NCBI GenBank assembly: GCA_964595205.1
Contig: CAZQOQ010000032.1
Coordinates: 18,320 to 82,319 of the forward strand
Direction of reading: 5' to 3'
DNA from: JADKIH01 sp964595205
GTDB taxonomy: Bacteria > Bacteroidota > Bacteroidia > AKYH767-A > 2013-40CM-41-45
DNA: 64,000 nucleotides
Shown: in pieces, positions 47,185 to 54,999 of the stretch
How positions within the stretch are numbered: position 1 is the first letter of the stretch
Layout: each line of letters opens with the position of its first letter
Position numbers and translations under genes: made by a program
Notes under the pieces: generated by a model
What the model was told of the DNA's origin: nothing
The model's input: only the letters and a program-made list of their open reading frames with translations
The model's database searches: none

Positions 47185-47192
47185 TATCTTTG
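47185..47192 (+). promoter_or_regulatory. Predicted -7 element of nadE
   Basis: TATCTTTG matches TAnnTTTG exactly, 22 bases before the nadE ATG. The -33 position has CTG instead of TTG at a spacing of 19. Confidence 0.4.
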
Positions 47193-47214
47193 CCCTGATT
47201 TTTTCAGGACTTTT

Positions 47215-48867
47215 ATGCGAATTGCCTTAGCACAGCTTAACTTCACGATTGGTGATTTTACGAATAACATTCGTCTCATTCGTGAGACTATTTCAAAAGC
47301 AAAAGATTTAAAAACCGATATCGTTGTTTTTCCGGAATTATGCGTAAGTGGATATCCGCCACGCGACTTCCTGGAATTCAACGATTTTATTAACCGGTGC
47401 AAACAGGCTGTCATTGAGATTGCCGAAGCGTGCAATGGAATAACGGCAATCGTTGGCGTTCCGTTAGTAAATCCGAAAATCGAAGGAAAAAATCTCTTCA
47501 ATTCTGCCGTTGTTCTCCGGGATGGAAAAATTGCAGATGAAGTTCACAAGGCATTGCTTCCCAACTACGACATCTTTGACGAATACAGGTATTTCGAACC
47601 TGAGCGGAATTTTCATTGCGTCACGATCAATAATGTGAAGATTGCCCTGACGATATGCGAGGATTTGTGGAACGTGGAAGACGATCCTATGTATGTCTAT
47701 TCTCCGATGGAGTCACTGATTAGAGAAAGTCCGGCCCTGATGGTGAACATTGCTGCTTCACCGTTTGATTATACTCATGAAGAAAGCAGGAAAGCAATCC
47801 TGTTCAGGAACGTTTCGAAATACGGCTTGCCGCTGTTATACGTCAATCACACCGGAGCACAGACTGAATTAATCTTCGATGGCGGTTCTGTTGGTATCGA
47901 TAAGAATGGTAAAATCGTTCATGAGTTCAAATACTTTGAAGAAGATTTTTCCATTTTCGAATTTGATGAAAAGACAGGCAGACTTTCTCATGATGCACCG
48001 GATTTGGGAAAAACTATTTCAAAGAGTGAGACCGAAAAAATCTATCTCGCATTGATTACGGGTATACGGGATTATTTCGGGAAACAAAATTTCAAAAAAG
48101 CCATCCTCGGCCTCTCGGGAGGAATTGATTCGGCTCTGGTAACCTGCCTGGCTGCTGATGCACTCGGACCGGAAAACGTGCATGTCCTTTTAATGCCTTC
48201 TGAATTTTCTTCGAAAGGTTCGGTGGATGACTCCCTTGATCTGATAAAAAACACAGGCGTAAGCCACGACATCATTTCCATTAAAAACATCTTTGATCAG
48301 TACCTGTTATCTTTGAAGCCGTTCTTCCGGGATCTTCCATTCAGTGTGGCGGAAGAAAACATACAGGCCCGTATCAGGGCGGGTTTGCTGATGGCTGAAT
48401 CGAATAAGTTTGGTTACATACTTCTGAACACATCAAATAAAAGTGAAGTAGCTGTCGGCTATGGAACCCTGTATGGTGACATGTGCGGCGGCATTTCAGT
48501 ATTAGGAGATGTTTACAAGTCACAGGTTTATGCCTTGTCGCATTTCATCAACAGAAATAAAAAAATAATTCCCGATTCGATAATAAAGAAAGCCCCGTCA
48601 GCCGAACTCAGGCCTAATCAGAAAGACTCGGATTCACTTCCCGACTATGATATTTTAGACCGCGTGCTTTTTCAATATGTGGAATGTAAAAAAGGGCCGG
48701 ATGAAATCATTGTTATGGGCTTCGACAAAGATCTTGTTCATCGTATTTTGAGGATGGTGAATACCAATGAATACAAGCGTTATCAGACCCCGCCCATTCT
48801 GCGTGTTTCGCCGAAGGCTTTTGGAATGGGAAGAAGGCTGCCTATTGTCGGGAAATATCTTTCCTGA
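47215..48867 (+). CDS. nadE: Glutamine-dependent NAD+ synthetase
   Basis: 550 residues, two domains. The N-terminal nitrilase-type glutaminase has VFPELCVSGYPPRDF (Glu), HKALLPNYDIFDEYRYF (Lys) and the nucleophile Cys in ALTICEDLW. The C-terminal synthetase has the P-loop LGLSGGIDSALV and the NTSNKSEVAVGYGTLYGDMCGG region. It amidates nicotinate adenine dinucleotide. It is the last gene that I regard as core; the accessory stretch begins after it. Confidence 0.96.
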   Translation: MRIALAQLNFTIGDFTNNIRLIRETISKAKDLKTDIVVFPELCVSGYPPRDFLEFNDFINRCKQAVIEIAEACNGITAIVGVPLVNPKIEGKNLFNSAVVLRDGKIADEVHKALLPNYDIFDEYRYFEPERNFHCVTINNVKIALTICEDLWNVEDDPMYVYSPMESLIRESPALMVNIAASPFDYTHEESRKAILFRNVSKYGLPLLYVNHTGAQTELIFDGGSVGIDKNGKIVHEFKYFEEDFSIFEFDEKTGRLSHDAPDLGKTISKSETEKIYLALITGIRDYFGKQNFKKAILGLSGGIDSALVTCLAADALGPENVHVLLMPSEFSSKGSVDDSLDLIKNTGVSHDIISIKNIFDQYLLSLKPFFRDLPFSVAEENIQARIRAGLLMAESNKFGYILLNTSNKSEVAVGYGTLYGDMCGGISVLGDVYKSQVYALSHFINRNKKIIPDSIIKKAPSAELRPNQKDSDSLPDYDILDRVLFQYVECKKGPDEIIVMGFDKDLVHRILRMVNTNEYKRYQTPPILRVSPKAFGMGRRLPIVGKYLS

Positions 48868-49013
48868 ATTTTTCCTCCTTCAAGAATGTAAATTAGCGCA
48901 ATAAATCATAGGTACTATGCATTGATTATATTGCTTTATTCGGATGTTTAAATTTTAAATTGTAGTTTGTGAGATGAGGCTTATTCAGTGTGAAGTATAT
49001 ATTTATTAATCTT

Positions 49014-49232
49014 TTACAGTATTCGTATGCCTTGCCGCGATGCTTCACATTCGTTGCAGTAAGTTTTTCCATCACAACCCGTCACACCCGGACAATCGTG
49101 CGGGCAATTATCGTTTTTGTGCTGCTGATAAAGCTGCTCATCGTAACAGCTGTTGTCATTTTTATTACAGGAGAGTAGCGTTAGCATTGAAAAAGCCATC
49201 ATGTAGAATGTAATTGATTTGATTTTTTTCAT
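49014..49232 (-). CDS. Small Kazal-type domain lipoprotein
   Basis: 72 residues from MKKIKSITFYMM; the frame continues 16 codons upstream without a plausible start. A lipoprotein signal ends in LTLLSC. The C-terminal half has a Kazal-like cysteine pattern: NCPHDCPGVTGCDGKTYCNECEA. Kazal domains inhibit serine proteases; here the domain is cut short at its C-terminus (GIRIL), so inhibition is uncertain. It is the first gene after the core block. Confidence 0.75.
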   Translation of the reverse strand: MKKIKSITFYMMAFSMLTLLSCNKNDNSCYDEQLYQQHKNDNCPHDCPGVTGCDGKTYCNECEASRQGIRIL

Positions 49233-49383
49233 ATACGTATGCTTTTGTTGTTTTTTGAATTTTTTGAAAAATAAAATCATTAGACTTTCATAAACGAAAA
49301 TAGAATGATTTTATTATGTATAAATTTTACAAAGGCGTTAAGAAGCAAGCTGTGAGCTTATGTTTCAATTGGCGGTCTTGAAG

Positions 49384-49842
49384 TTATTTTTCACAAATTT
49401 CCTTCAATTTCTCAAGCGCCTTTGGGTATGTCTGGTTCATATAATCTAAAAATTCTTCAGAAGTGTCTAAATCGACAGTTACCGTTGTAGTTCCTTTGTT
49501 TTCTTCGAAGGTATAATTTTCAAATCCATTTGCCCATTTTTCCACATCCGATCCTTTTGTGATTTCTTTATTATCCTTTAAAAGTCCGTAATGTCGAATG
49601 GAGACAAAACGGTTGGGAATATTGTCATATACCTCTGAAACCATCCCTCCCTTTTCTCCTTTCTCATCAGTACCTAAAAATAGAATTTTACTACCCTTAT
49701 TCCAACTCCCGTCATAGGTCGATGTTGGATTAAACATAGCCGTCCATTGCTCATAAGTTGATTTACTGCTAATACCCAACATTACATCATAAACATGTCT
49801 TGCAGGTACGTTAATACTTACTCTGTATTGGGCTTTTTTCAT
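49384..49842 (-). CDS. SRPBCC (START-like) domain protein
   Basis: 152 residues. The family pattern is VSINVPARHVYDVMLGI, then WTAMFNPTSTY, GSKILFLGTD, GMVSEVYDNIPNRFVSIRHYG, and a final helix YMNQTYPKALEKLKEICEK. It should form a hydrophobic ligand pocket, like AHSA1 proteins. The ligand is unknown. The gene is alone and resembles typical mobile cassette cargo. Confidence 0.85.
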   Translation of the reverse strand: MKKAQYRVSINVPARHVYDVMLGISSKSTYEQWTAMFNPTSTYDGSWNKGSKILFLGTDEKGEKGGMVSEVYDNIPNRFVSIRHYGLLKDNKEITKGSDVEKWANGFENYTFEENKGTTTVTVDLDTSEEFLDYMNQTYPKALEKLKEICEK

Positions 49843-50014
49843 AACGCATATATTTTATCCTTAGTTGTGCAATCTGCTTTTACGTTTTCAAACACATCCT
49901 GCGAAATTTTTTGGCCTGGTAAAGGTTGTCAATACGAAATAAAAACATCTTCCAATTTTATCACTGAACAGACGCTCAGTAATCCTTGTGAGATGTTCGC
50001 AGCATTGTCCGTTT

Positions 50015-50455
50015 TTATTTTATTTGTCCTTTAAAATTTGGATCGTATTCCACTATCCATTCGATACCGAATTTGTCTCTAAACATTCCAAAGCATGAAC
50101 TACCGGGAATGTCTTCAATGGGCACTTCAACATTTCCTCCTGCTGAAAGCCCGTTAAACAATTTATCGGCTTCTTCACGACTTTCTGCACTTACAGATAT
50201 TTTAGATCTATTTTCGTTTTCATTTACTTTTCCCATGAACGCGGGAACGTCATTGCCAATTAAAAAATTTTTGCCGATTGTTAAAGCAATGTGCATTATC
50301 TTATTTGCCTCATTTTCCGCAACCGGATATTCAGTGCTAGATATATCCCTGAAGCGTATAATCTTTGCGAACTCTCCGCCAAATACGGATTTGTAAAAAT
50401 TGAAAGCTTCTTCGGCATTGCCGTTGAAATTAATGTGTGGATTGATAAGTGCCAT
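50015..50455 (-). CDS. VOC family (PhnB-like) protein
   Basis: 146 residues. ALINPHINFNGNAEEAFNFYKSVFGGEFAKI, MHIALTIGKNFLIGNDVP, EADKLFNGLSAGGNVEVPIEDIPGSSCFGMFRDKFGIEWIVEYD. This is the PhnB/3-demethylubiquinone methyltransferase-like branch of the glyoxalase superfamily. The substrate is not known. Confidence 0.9.
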   Translation of the reverse strand: MALINPHINFNGNAEEAFNFYKSVFGGEFAKIIRFRDISSTEYPVAENEANKIMHIALTIGKNFLIGNDVPAFMGKVNENENRSKISVSAESREEADKLFNGLSAGGNVEVPIEDIPGSSCFGMFRDKFGIEWIVEYDPNFKGQIK

Positions 50456-50554
50456 ATGCTCTATTTTTGATGTGACTCAAATGTAGAACTTAAATAAAAA
50501 ATAAACAGGGTACGAAAGCGTCAAAAAAACGGGGATTTTGCGCCAGGAGTTTTT

Positions 50555-50878
50555 TCATTCAGAATTTTAAATGTTCATTTTTTTGGTTGTAATTCCGCAT
50601 TGCGGTATTCCGTTACAAATTGCTTGTAGCGGGGTTAATAAAATCCATTTCCATGCTTTCTTATCAAATGTCCAACCGTATCCCCTGAAGCCTTCTTAGA
50701 AAACAAATTTTTGAATGAAGAATGTTGCTAAAGCCGGCCCCGGCATATAAAGTCCGGCAAGTAGAATTGTCCCAAGTATACTGCTTATTTCAACATGCGA
50801 AAGTTTTATGACCAATGCTATTGTCCAACTGAAAGCGAAGGAGAGTAAAAAGTACAGTTTAATTTTTTTCCAGTTCAT
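50555..50878 (-). pseudogene. CPBP-family intramembrane protease, decayed
   Basis: From the ATG at 50878 the frame gives 60 residues (MNWKKIKLYFLLSFAFSW..., two membrane segments, then GLYMPGPALATFFIQKFVF) and meets TAA at 50696. The same frame continues after the stop with EGFRGYGWTFDKKAWKWILL and TPL, which still reads like the next segment of CPBP (Abi) proteases. Homology then ends in the palindromic DNA at 50587-50618. The catalytic EExxxR and HxxxN/B motifs are missing. So this is an N-terminal remnant broken by a nonsense codon and a deletion or insertion. Confidence 0.65.
50587..50618. repeat. REP-like palindrome TTGTAA...TTACAA
   Basis: Outer arms TTGTAA and TTACAA enclose a hairpin CCGCA-T-TGCGG and a TTCCG. 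It lies right at the point where the CPBP homology stops. It may be a REP-type element or a decayed cassette end. Confidence 0.55.
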
Positions 50879-50922
50879 CTGCTTATGGAAAGCTAATTAA
50901 TCTTTTTTCTTCTTATGATCAA

Positions 50923-51579
50923 TTATTTTAATACAATGTCCCTTACTCCGGTCCAGTTGTTTTCGCTGTCTTTTTGAATGTCAACAACTCCTGTTCCTCC
51001 GATTAAATTAATTATCGTTGATAAATACCTTTCATTGACCAAATCATCATCTTTAAAAACGAAATCGGAAATCCAATACATTTCACCATTGTTCTTTTTT
51101 ATGGCAGCATGAATATGTGCAGGCATTGAGTTGTCAGGGTACCGGGCCGGTCTGATGGTTTCGATTCTATATTGTCCTTTGCTGTCAGTCATGCACCAAC
51201 CATGCAGGTATCCATGCCATTTTTGGGCGCCTGTTTCTGTGCCCTTCTTTGCGTAATAACCTTTACTGTTCGTGTGATATGCGTAAATAATAATATTCGG
51301 ATAAGGCGACTTGCCATCAGCTTTATAAATCGTTCCGGAGATAACAAGTTTTTCTCCAGGTTCATTTTTCGAAGCAATGGTCATAGTGCCTGAGAGATTG
51401 TTGGGCATGTTTGCAAAACTGCATGCGATATGTGCATCAGGGTCATCGCAAGTATCTGCCTGTTGCCGGATCTTCTCTTTATCATCCTGCCGCTGAGAAG
51501 TTACCTGTCCACAGGAAAGGAGGGTTAAGCACAGGATGCCTGTCAGCATGTTTACTACTATTTTTCCGGAGACCTTCAT
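50923..51579 (-). CDS. Intradiol ring-cleavage dioxygenase-like lipoprotein
   Basis: 218 residues. A lipoprotein signal ends in LTLLSC. The core follows the intradiol dioxygenase fold: GEKLVISGTIYKADGKSPYPNIIIYAYHT, GYYAKKGTE, GWCMTDSKGQYRIETIRPARYP, and the metal-binding pair in MPAHIHAAI. Tyr and two His of the usual Tyr2His2 iron site are recognisable. Catechol-type substrates are usual, but exported dioxygenase-like proteins of Bacteroidota are poorly studied. The start is 52 bases from the AAC core of the first clear attC-like site, as expected of a terminal cassette. Confidence 0.82.
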   Translation of the reverse strand: MKVSGKIVVNMLTGILCLTLLSCGQVTSQRQDDKEKIRQQADTCDDPDAHIACSFANMPNNLSGTMTIASKNEPGEKLVISGTIYKADGKSPYPNIIIYAYHTNSKGYYAKKGTETGAQKWHGYLHGWCMTDSKGQYRIETIRPARYPDNSMPAHIHAAIKKNNGEMYWISDFVFKDDDLVNERYLSTIINLIGGTGVVDIQKDSENNWTGVRDIVLK

Positions 51580-51630
51580 ATATCCTGGTTTTGGTTGTTA
51601 TTCTGTCGTCGTTTCTGTTGTTTTACAACG

Positions 51631-51845
51631 GCCGCTAACGGTTCTCGGTTAGCTGAGGACTTAAATGCTTGTCGTTGTCAAACCGAAACAAAGATATCAG
51701 AAAGCAGAAACTTTGATCACGCACGAGGCTTCTGAAGTTATGCACATTTCAACACACTAAAATTAAAATTGAATTTTATGAATAAATTAAATTCCATATT
51801 TGAAGAGCCAACCGAATTACACAGGAAACCGTGTTAGTGGCAGTT
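51631..51845 (-). other. attC-like site A (cassette boundary)
   Basis: The outer arms GCCGCTAAC (51631-51639) and GTTAGTGGC (51833-51841) pair with one mismatch. Inside them GGTT..GGTTAGC pairs with GCCAACCG..AAACCGT. The right arm overlaps the stop codon of the minus-strand gene at 51844. AAC and GTT triplets at the outer ends are the invariant bases of attC cores. At 215 bases it is longer than most attC, with an unpaired middle. Confidence 0.6.
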
Positions 51846-52758
51846 AAAATTTTATTCTGTATTCTAAGTTCGCAATAAAACTTCTTGTCAAACCGTCTGG
51901 CCGGGCATCTCTAACAATAAATGGTATTCCCATAATAAATTGAACGCTGTTTTTACTATTTATTTCATAATCCAAATAAGCGTTCCCATTAAGTGTAAGT
52001 CCCTGCGAACCTTTAATTTCTTTTTGAACATTAAATTCGTCCGTGTATTTGTCATTTGCGAGGTGATAGATTGGCAAAATACTGGGTGTCAATTTTAGCT
52101 TTGAGCTTAAATTAATTGGGTATGATACTCGAAATAATACATCGCCACTTCTTTCAAATTTATTGGTTGATTGAAATGTTCTCAGTTCAGAATTAGTTGG
52201 ATAATTTGTATCAATAAATTGATTGTTATTTTGTGTCACCGGCTGTTGAATGGCTGCTACAAATTGAATTTTTCTTATTTCATACCCAATTCCAAATATC
52301 AAATCCAATGTCCCTAAACTTGCCTGATAGTCCATCGGTAGTGGAAGATTGTTATATGTCCTACTTGCATCAGTTAAAGGTATTTTTGTACCAAGCGTAA
52401 ATTTTAATCCTTTTCCTCCCTTATAGTTGACGTTTACAAAAATGTCTGATGCTCCAAAAACAGATATTCCATTTCCATCTTGAGCAAGAGTTGTTATTTT
52501 TGAGTCAAGACCAAACTTCTCGTTTATTTGTCTGTTATACTCCAGGTAAATGCCGTAAACAGAAATAGAGTTATCTGCTTTTCCAAAGAATGCACCCACT
52601 TTTAATTGGTTATTTGTAATTCCGGTACTGTCTGTAATGTTAGGTTTAAAGCTGTTAATGGTACAGAAACCTGCGTCACTGCAACCCTGGGCATATGTAT
52701 GGCTTTTGCTCAATGTGCAGATTGTTATTACAATAAAAATGAAATTCAATTTCGACAT
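51844..52758 (-). CDS. Outer membrane beta-barrel (transporter-like) protein
   Basis: 304 residues. Signal peptide about 1-23 (ends TYAQ), then GCSDAGFC, with two cysteines that may pair. The rest alternates beta strands (LKVGAFFGKADNSISVYGIYLEYNRQI region, GLKFTLGTKIPLTDAS, LDLIFGIGYEIRKIQFVAAIQQPVT, FIANLEYRIKF at the end). It looks like a barrel of the transporter-like OMP type. Cargo unknown. It appears to share a cassette with the cupin gene 87 bases upstream, since I find no attC-like site between them. Confidence 0.7.
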   Translation of the reverse strand: MSKLNFIFIVITICTLSKSHTYAQGCSDAGFCTINSFKPNITDSTGITNNQLKVGAFFGKADNSISVYGIYLEYNRQINEKFGLDSKITTLAQDGNGISVFGASDIFVNVNYKGGKGLKFTLGTKIPLTDASRTYNNLPLPMDYQASLGTLDLIFGIGYEIRKIQFVAAIQQPVTQNNNQFIDTNYPTNSELRTFQSTNKFERSGDVLFRVSYPINLSSKLKLTPSILPIYHLANDKYTDEFNVQKEIKGSQGLTLNGNAYLDYEINSKNSVQFIMGIPFIVRDARPDGLTRSFIANLEYRIKF

Positions 52759-52845
52759 ATCATGTTATTTATAATTTGTTAAAAGTCCACATCAAAGTGT
52801 GTTTGAATTTTTTTGTTGTTCCATTTTCATATTGAAGGATGAATT

Positions 52846-53397
52846 CTATTTTAATGGATCGGGGGCATCATTAAATTTTTTATACTTGCCAAGCAGACGT
52901 CCAATAAGATAGGTTGTCGGCATAATTATTTTTTTAACAAAATAAGGTAGTTCGGGCAAGTCATATTCATTTTTATATTTTGTCATCAAATAAGCAGCAT
53001 CAAACATTTCCGGTCGCCCGTTTCCCGATTTCTTTTGGGCGGCATATAAGGCGGTCAAAAAGAAAATAATGCTATTTACCGGTTTTACCCAACTGCTTAC
53101 AACAAGTTCATCATTGCCTGCATTCCAAAACCTATGCGGAATATTTCTAAGAAAAGTAGCCGTTTGTCCGACAGAATAATAGACTGGTTCTTGTCCTAAA
53201 ATTTGACACCCCATTTTGCCCTGAACTACGGTTAGAGCTTCGTCCTGTTTAAAATGAACATGCATGGTTGGCCCCGCTTTCGGTTTGCAGTGTCCTTCGA
53301 TAATTACTTTATCTCCATCCGGTTCTTTTATAATCTCTTTGAAAATTATTTTTTCGCCGAGACCGCTTTCTATTGTATGAGGTAGTTTGAATTGCAT
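52846..53397 (-). CDS. Cupin-domain protein
   Basis: 183 residues. A cupin motif is seen: GPTMHVHFKQDEALTVVQGKMGCQILG and then ATFLRNIPHRFWNAGNDELVVSSWV. Two His and one Glu could bind a metal. A helical C-terminal extension follows (MFDAAYLMTKYKNEYDLPEL..). No signal peptide. Possibly a dioxygenase or isomerase; the substrate is unknown. Confidence 0.82.
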   Translation of the reverse strand: MQFKLPHTIESGLGEKIIFKEIIKEPDGDKVIIEGHCKPKAGPTMHVHFKQDEALTVVQGKMGCQILGQEPVYYSVGQTATFLRNIPHRFWNAGNDELVVSSWVKPVNSIIFFLTALYAAQKKSGNGRPEMFDAAYLMTKYKNEYDLPELPYFVKKIIMPTTYLIGRLLGKYKKFNDAPDPLK

Positions 53398-53470
53398 TTT
53401 ATTTATATTTTAAATTCGGTATAAATTTATTTCCATCACGGTTATTTCTGAGTTCTGACTTCACGCAAGA

Positions 53471-53605
53471 ATAACGGTTGGCAGCTACCCGAAGAGCGGG
53501 ACTTTTACCACAAAACTTGATTTGAAAAACAAGTGTTTGATTAACCACAAAACTGTCATTGGAACACGAAACCCCGCCTTTTGGGTAGGTGCTGTTAGCG
53601 GCTGG
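53471..53605 (-). other. attC-like site B (cassette boundary)
   Basis: Left arm ATAACGG...TACCCGAAGAGCGGG (AAC at 53473) pairs with right arm CCCGCCTTTTGGGTA...GTTAGCG (GTT at 53594). The inner TACCC/GGGTA and GCGGG/CCCGC pairs make a strong stem of about 15 bases. About 134 bases, typical attC size. It lies 50-60 bases after the ABM gene stop. Confidence 0.65.
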
Positions 53606-53654
53606 CATACTACTGGTTTTGTTTGTTAATTTATCTGTAGGAATACATTTCTCA

Positions 53655-53951
53655 TTACTTCCTGAAAGTGGTTGCAATAATTTCTCCAGTGCTCCTGTTC
53701 TCTGCTCCAACAAGAAATGGTTTAAAGTTGGTGGCAAACCAAGTAGGGCCAAAAGATTTTGCTCCAGCCATTGCCGAAGCTGCATCTTCCCAGAAGATAA
53801 GGACAATCGCATTATGTTCATCAACTTTAATAAAATGGAAATCAATAAAACCATTGTGTTTGGAGAGAATTGGAATACCATCATTTTGCACAATGTCCTT
53901 AAACTCATCAACAGGTTTGTTAAATTGAAGGTGATTTATTACTGCATACAT
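53655..53951 (-). CDS. Antibiotic biosynthesis monooxygenase (ABM)-like protein
   Basis: 98 residues with the ferredoxin-like fold pattern of ABM/dimeric alpha-beta barrel proteins: MYAVINHLQFNKPVDEFKDIV, FIDFHFIKVDEHNAIVLIFWEDAASAMAGA, and GPTWFATNFKPFLVG. It probably forms a dimer with a small hydrophobic pocket. The substrate is unknown. It is a single-gene cassette between sites B and C. A longer frame on the same strand overlaps it in another phase and is a shadow. Confidence 0.72.
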   Translation of the reverse strand: MYAVINHLQFNKPVDEFKDIVQNDGIPILSKHNGFIDFHFIKVDEHNAIVLIFWEDAASAMAGAKSFGPTWFATNFKPFLVGAENRSTGEIIATTFRK

Positions 53952-54029
53952 AATTTTAGAATTTTGATTTTTTATTAATTGTTTATTGTATCGTTTTTAG
54001 TAAAAATGTTCATAAGGAGTATTCCATTT

Positions 54030-54100
54030 CCATTCACCACAAGACTCTCTGTGGAGTAAGAAACCCTGCCTATTGCAAATGTGATGTCATAGCTCGTTAA
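54030..54100 (-). other. attC-like site C, degenerate
   Basis: ACAAGACTCTCTGTGGAGTAAG and CCTGCCTATTGCAAATGTGATGTCAT repeat, at roughly 80 percent, the module at 61096-61150 (ACAAAACTGTCTGCGGAG ... ATTGCAAATGTGTTGTTAT). The right core reads GTCAT instead of GTTAT, and I cannot find a clear left AAC. It lies 13-30 bases after the stop at 54113. Confidence 0.4.
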
Positions 54101-54112
54101 ATTCATTTTTTT

Positions 54113-54757
54113 TCAATATGTCAGAATGGAAGCGAGCAACATAAATCCACAGATAAGCATTATAAAGAAAGTGAATTTTTTAATATCGTCAATAGTTCGG
54201 CCTTCTTTTAGAATTAGCTGTCTCATAGGTTCAAGCGTCAGCAGTAGAATGCAAGTCAATAAGATAAAACCCAATGCCAATTGCGATCCAGGTCCTAAAG
54301 GAGAACCAGTATTATCTTCACTAAAAAAGTTGTGAAAGTCAATTAGAAATAGGGCGTTCCAAATAACCAAAATTGCAATTGCGGCTGTAGTTTTAACTGG
54401 AAACCCTCCCTGCGAATAAGCTTTTGTAATTCTCTCGTTCAAGTCGGTGTTAACTGAAGTTGCGTTAGTCAGAAACCCAGTCTCCTCAATCTTCTTTATT
54501 AATTCATTCGGGTTACTAAAAGTCCAAAAAACGATATTGTCTTTATACTTCGATACTTTATGATTGATTTTAAGTCCGCTGCTCATAAAACCAGAAAACG
54601 GCACAATAGAGATTATGTCGCCCGGCTTGAAAACTAAATTCCCTAGGATTGTAGTATTAAGCTGTAATTTCTCTCGATTTACAGTCAAGGTTGCAAATGG
54701 CCATGTCGCATTTGCAATACCAATTCTTGCCCCTCCTGTTTCTTTTACTTCAGTCAT
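54113..54757 (-). CDS. Hypothetical membrane protein
   Basis: 214 residues. The N-terminal half is a beta-rich soluble part (ARIGIANATWPFATLTVNREKLQLN, NLVFKPGDIISIVPF, KYKDNIVFWTFSNPNELIKKIEETGF). The C-terminal half has three membrane helices (VKTTAAIAILVIWNALFLI, QLALGFILLTCILLLTL, FTFFIMLICGFMLLASIL). I do not recognise the family. The gene is flanked by sites C and D. Confidence 0.7.
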   Translation of the reverse strand: MTEVKETGGARIGIANATWPFATLTVNREKLQLNTTILGNLVFKPGDIISIVPFSGFMSSGLKINHKVSKYKDNIVFWTFSNPNELIKKIEETGFLTNATSVNTDLNERITKAYSQGGFPVKTTAAIAILVIWNALFLIDFHNFFSEDNTGSPLGPGSQLALGFILLTCILLLTLEPMRQLILKEGRTIDDIKKFTFFIMLICGFMLLASILTY

Positions 54758-54787
54758 TGTTAAATTTACAATTAAGCCCCTGAGTTT

Positions 54788-54980
54788 GCAACCGTAACGC
54801 GGTTACTACGAAGATAATATTTCCCAAATAAACGTTGCAACCTTTTACGGCCGGGCACAGCTTGAAAGAACCCTGGTGGATAGTGTTAATTTTCCTGTTA
54901 TAAGCGGTTGAAAATGCAATTCTCCGGCCGAACTTTTCCGGATCTTTCGGATTTTCATTTCCAGCCCGTGTTAGTGTCAG
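54788..54980 (-). other. attC-like site D, apparently two modules
   Basis: GCAACCGTAACGCGG (AAC at 54796) pairs with CCTGTTATAAGCGGTTG (GTT at 54898) as a first module. A second right-hand end CAGCCCGTGTTAGTGTCAG (GTT at 54970) follows 30 bases before the stop at 55000. Two GGCCG words (54870 and 54925 regions) could stabilise the structure. Confidence 0.5.
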
Positions 54981-54999
54981 TGCTTCTTATTTATCCGTA

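Noticed and set aside
53399..53911. A 170-codon minus-strand frame covering site B and most of the ABM gene
   Set aside because: Its translation is low in family character, it runs through the attC-like inverted repeat, and it overlaps in another phase the 98-residue frame that has a clear ABM-like pattern.
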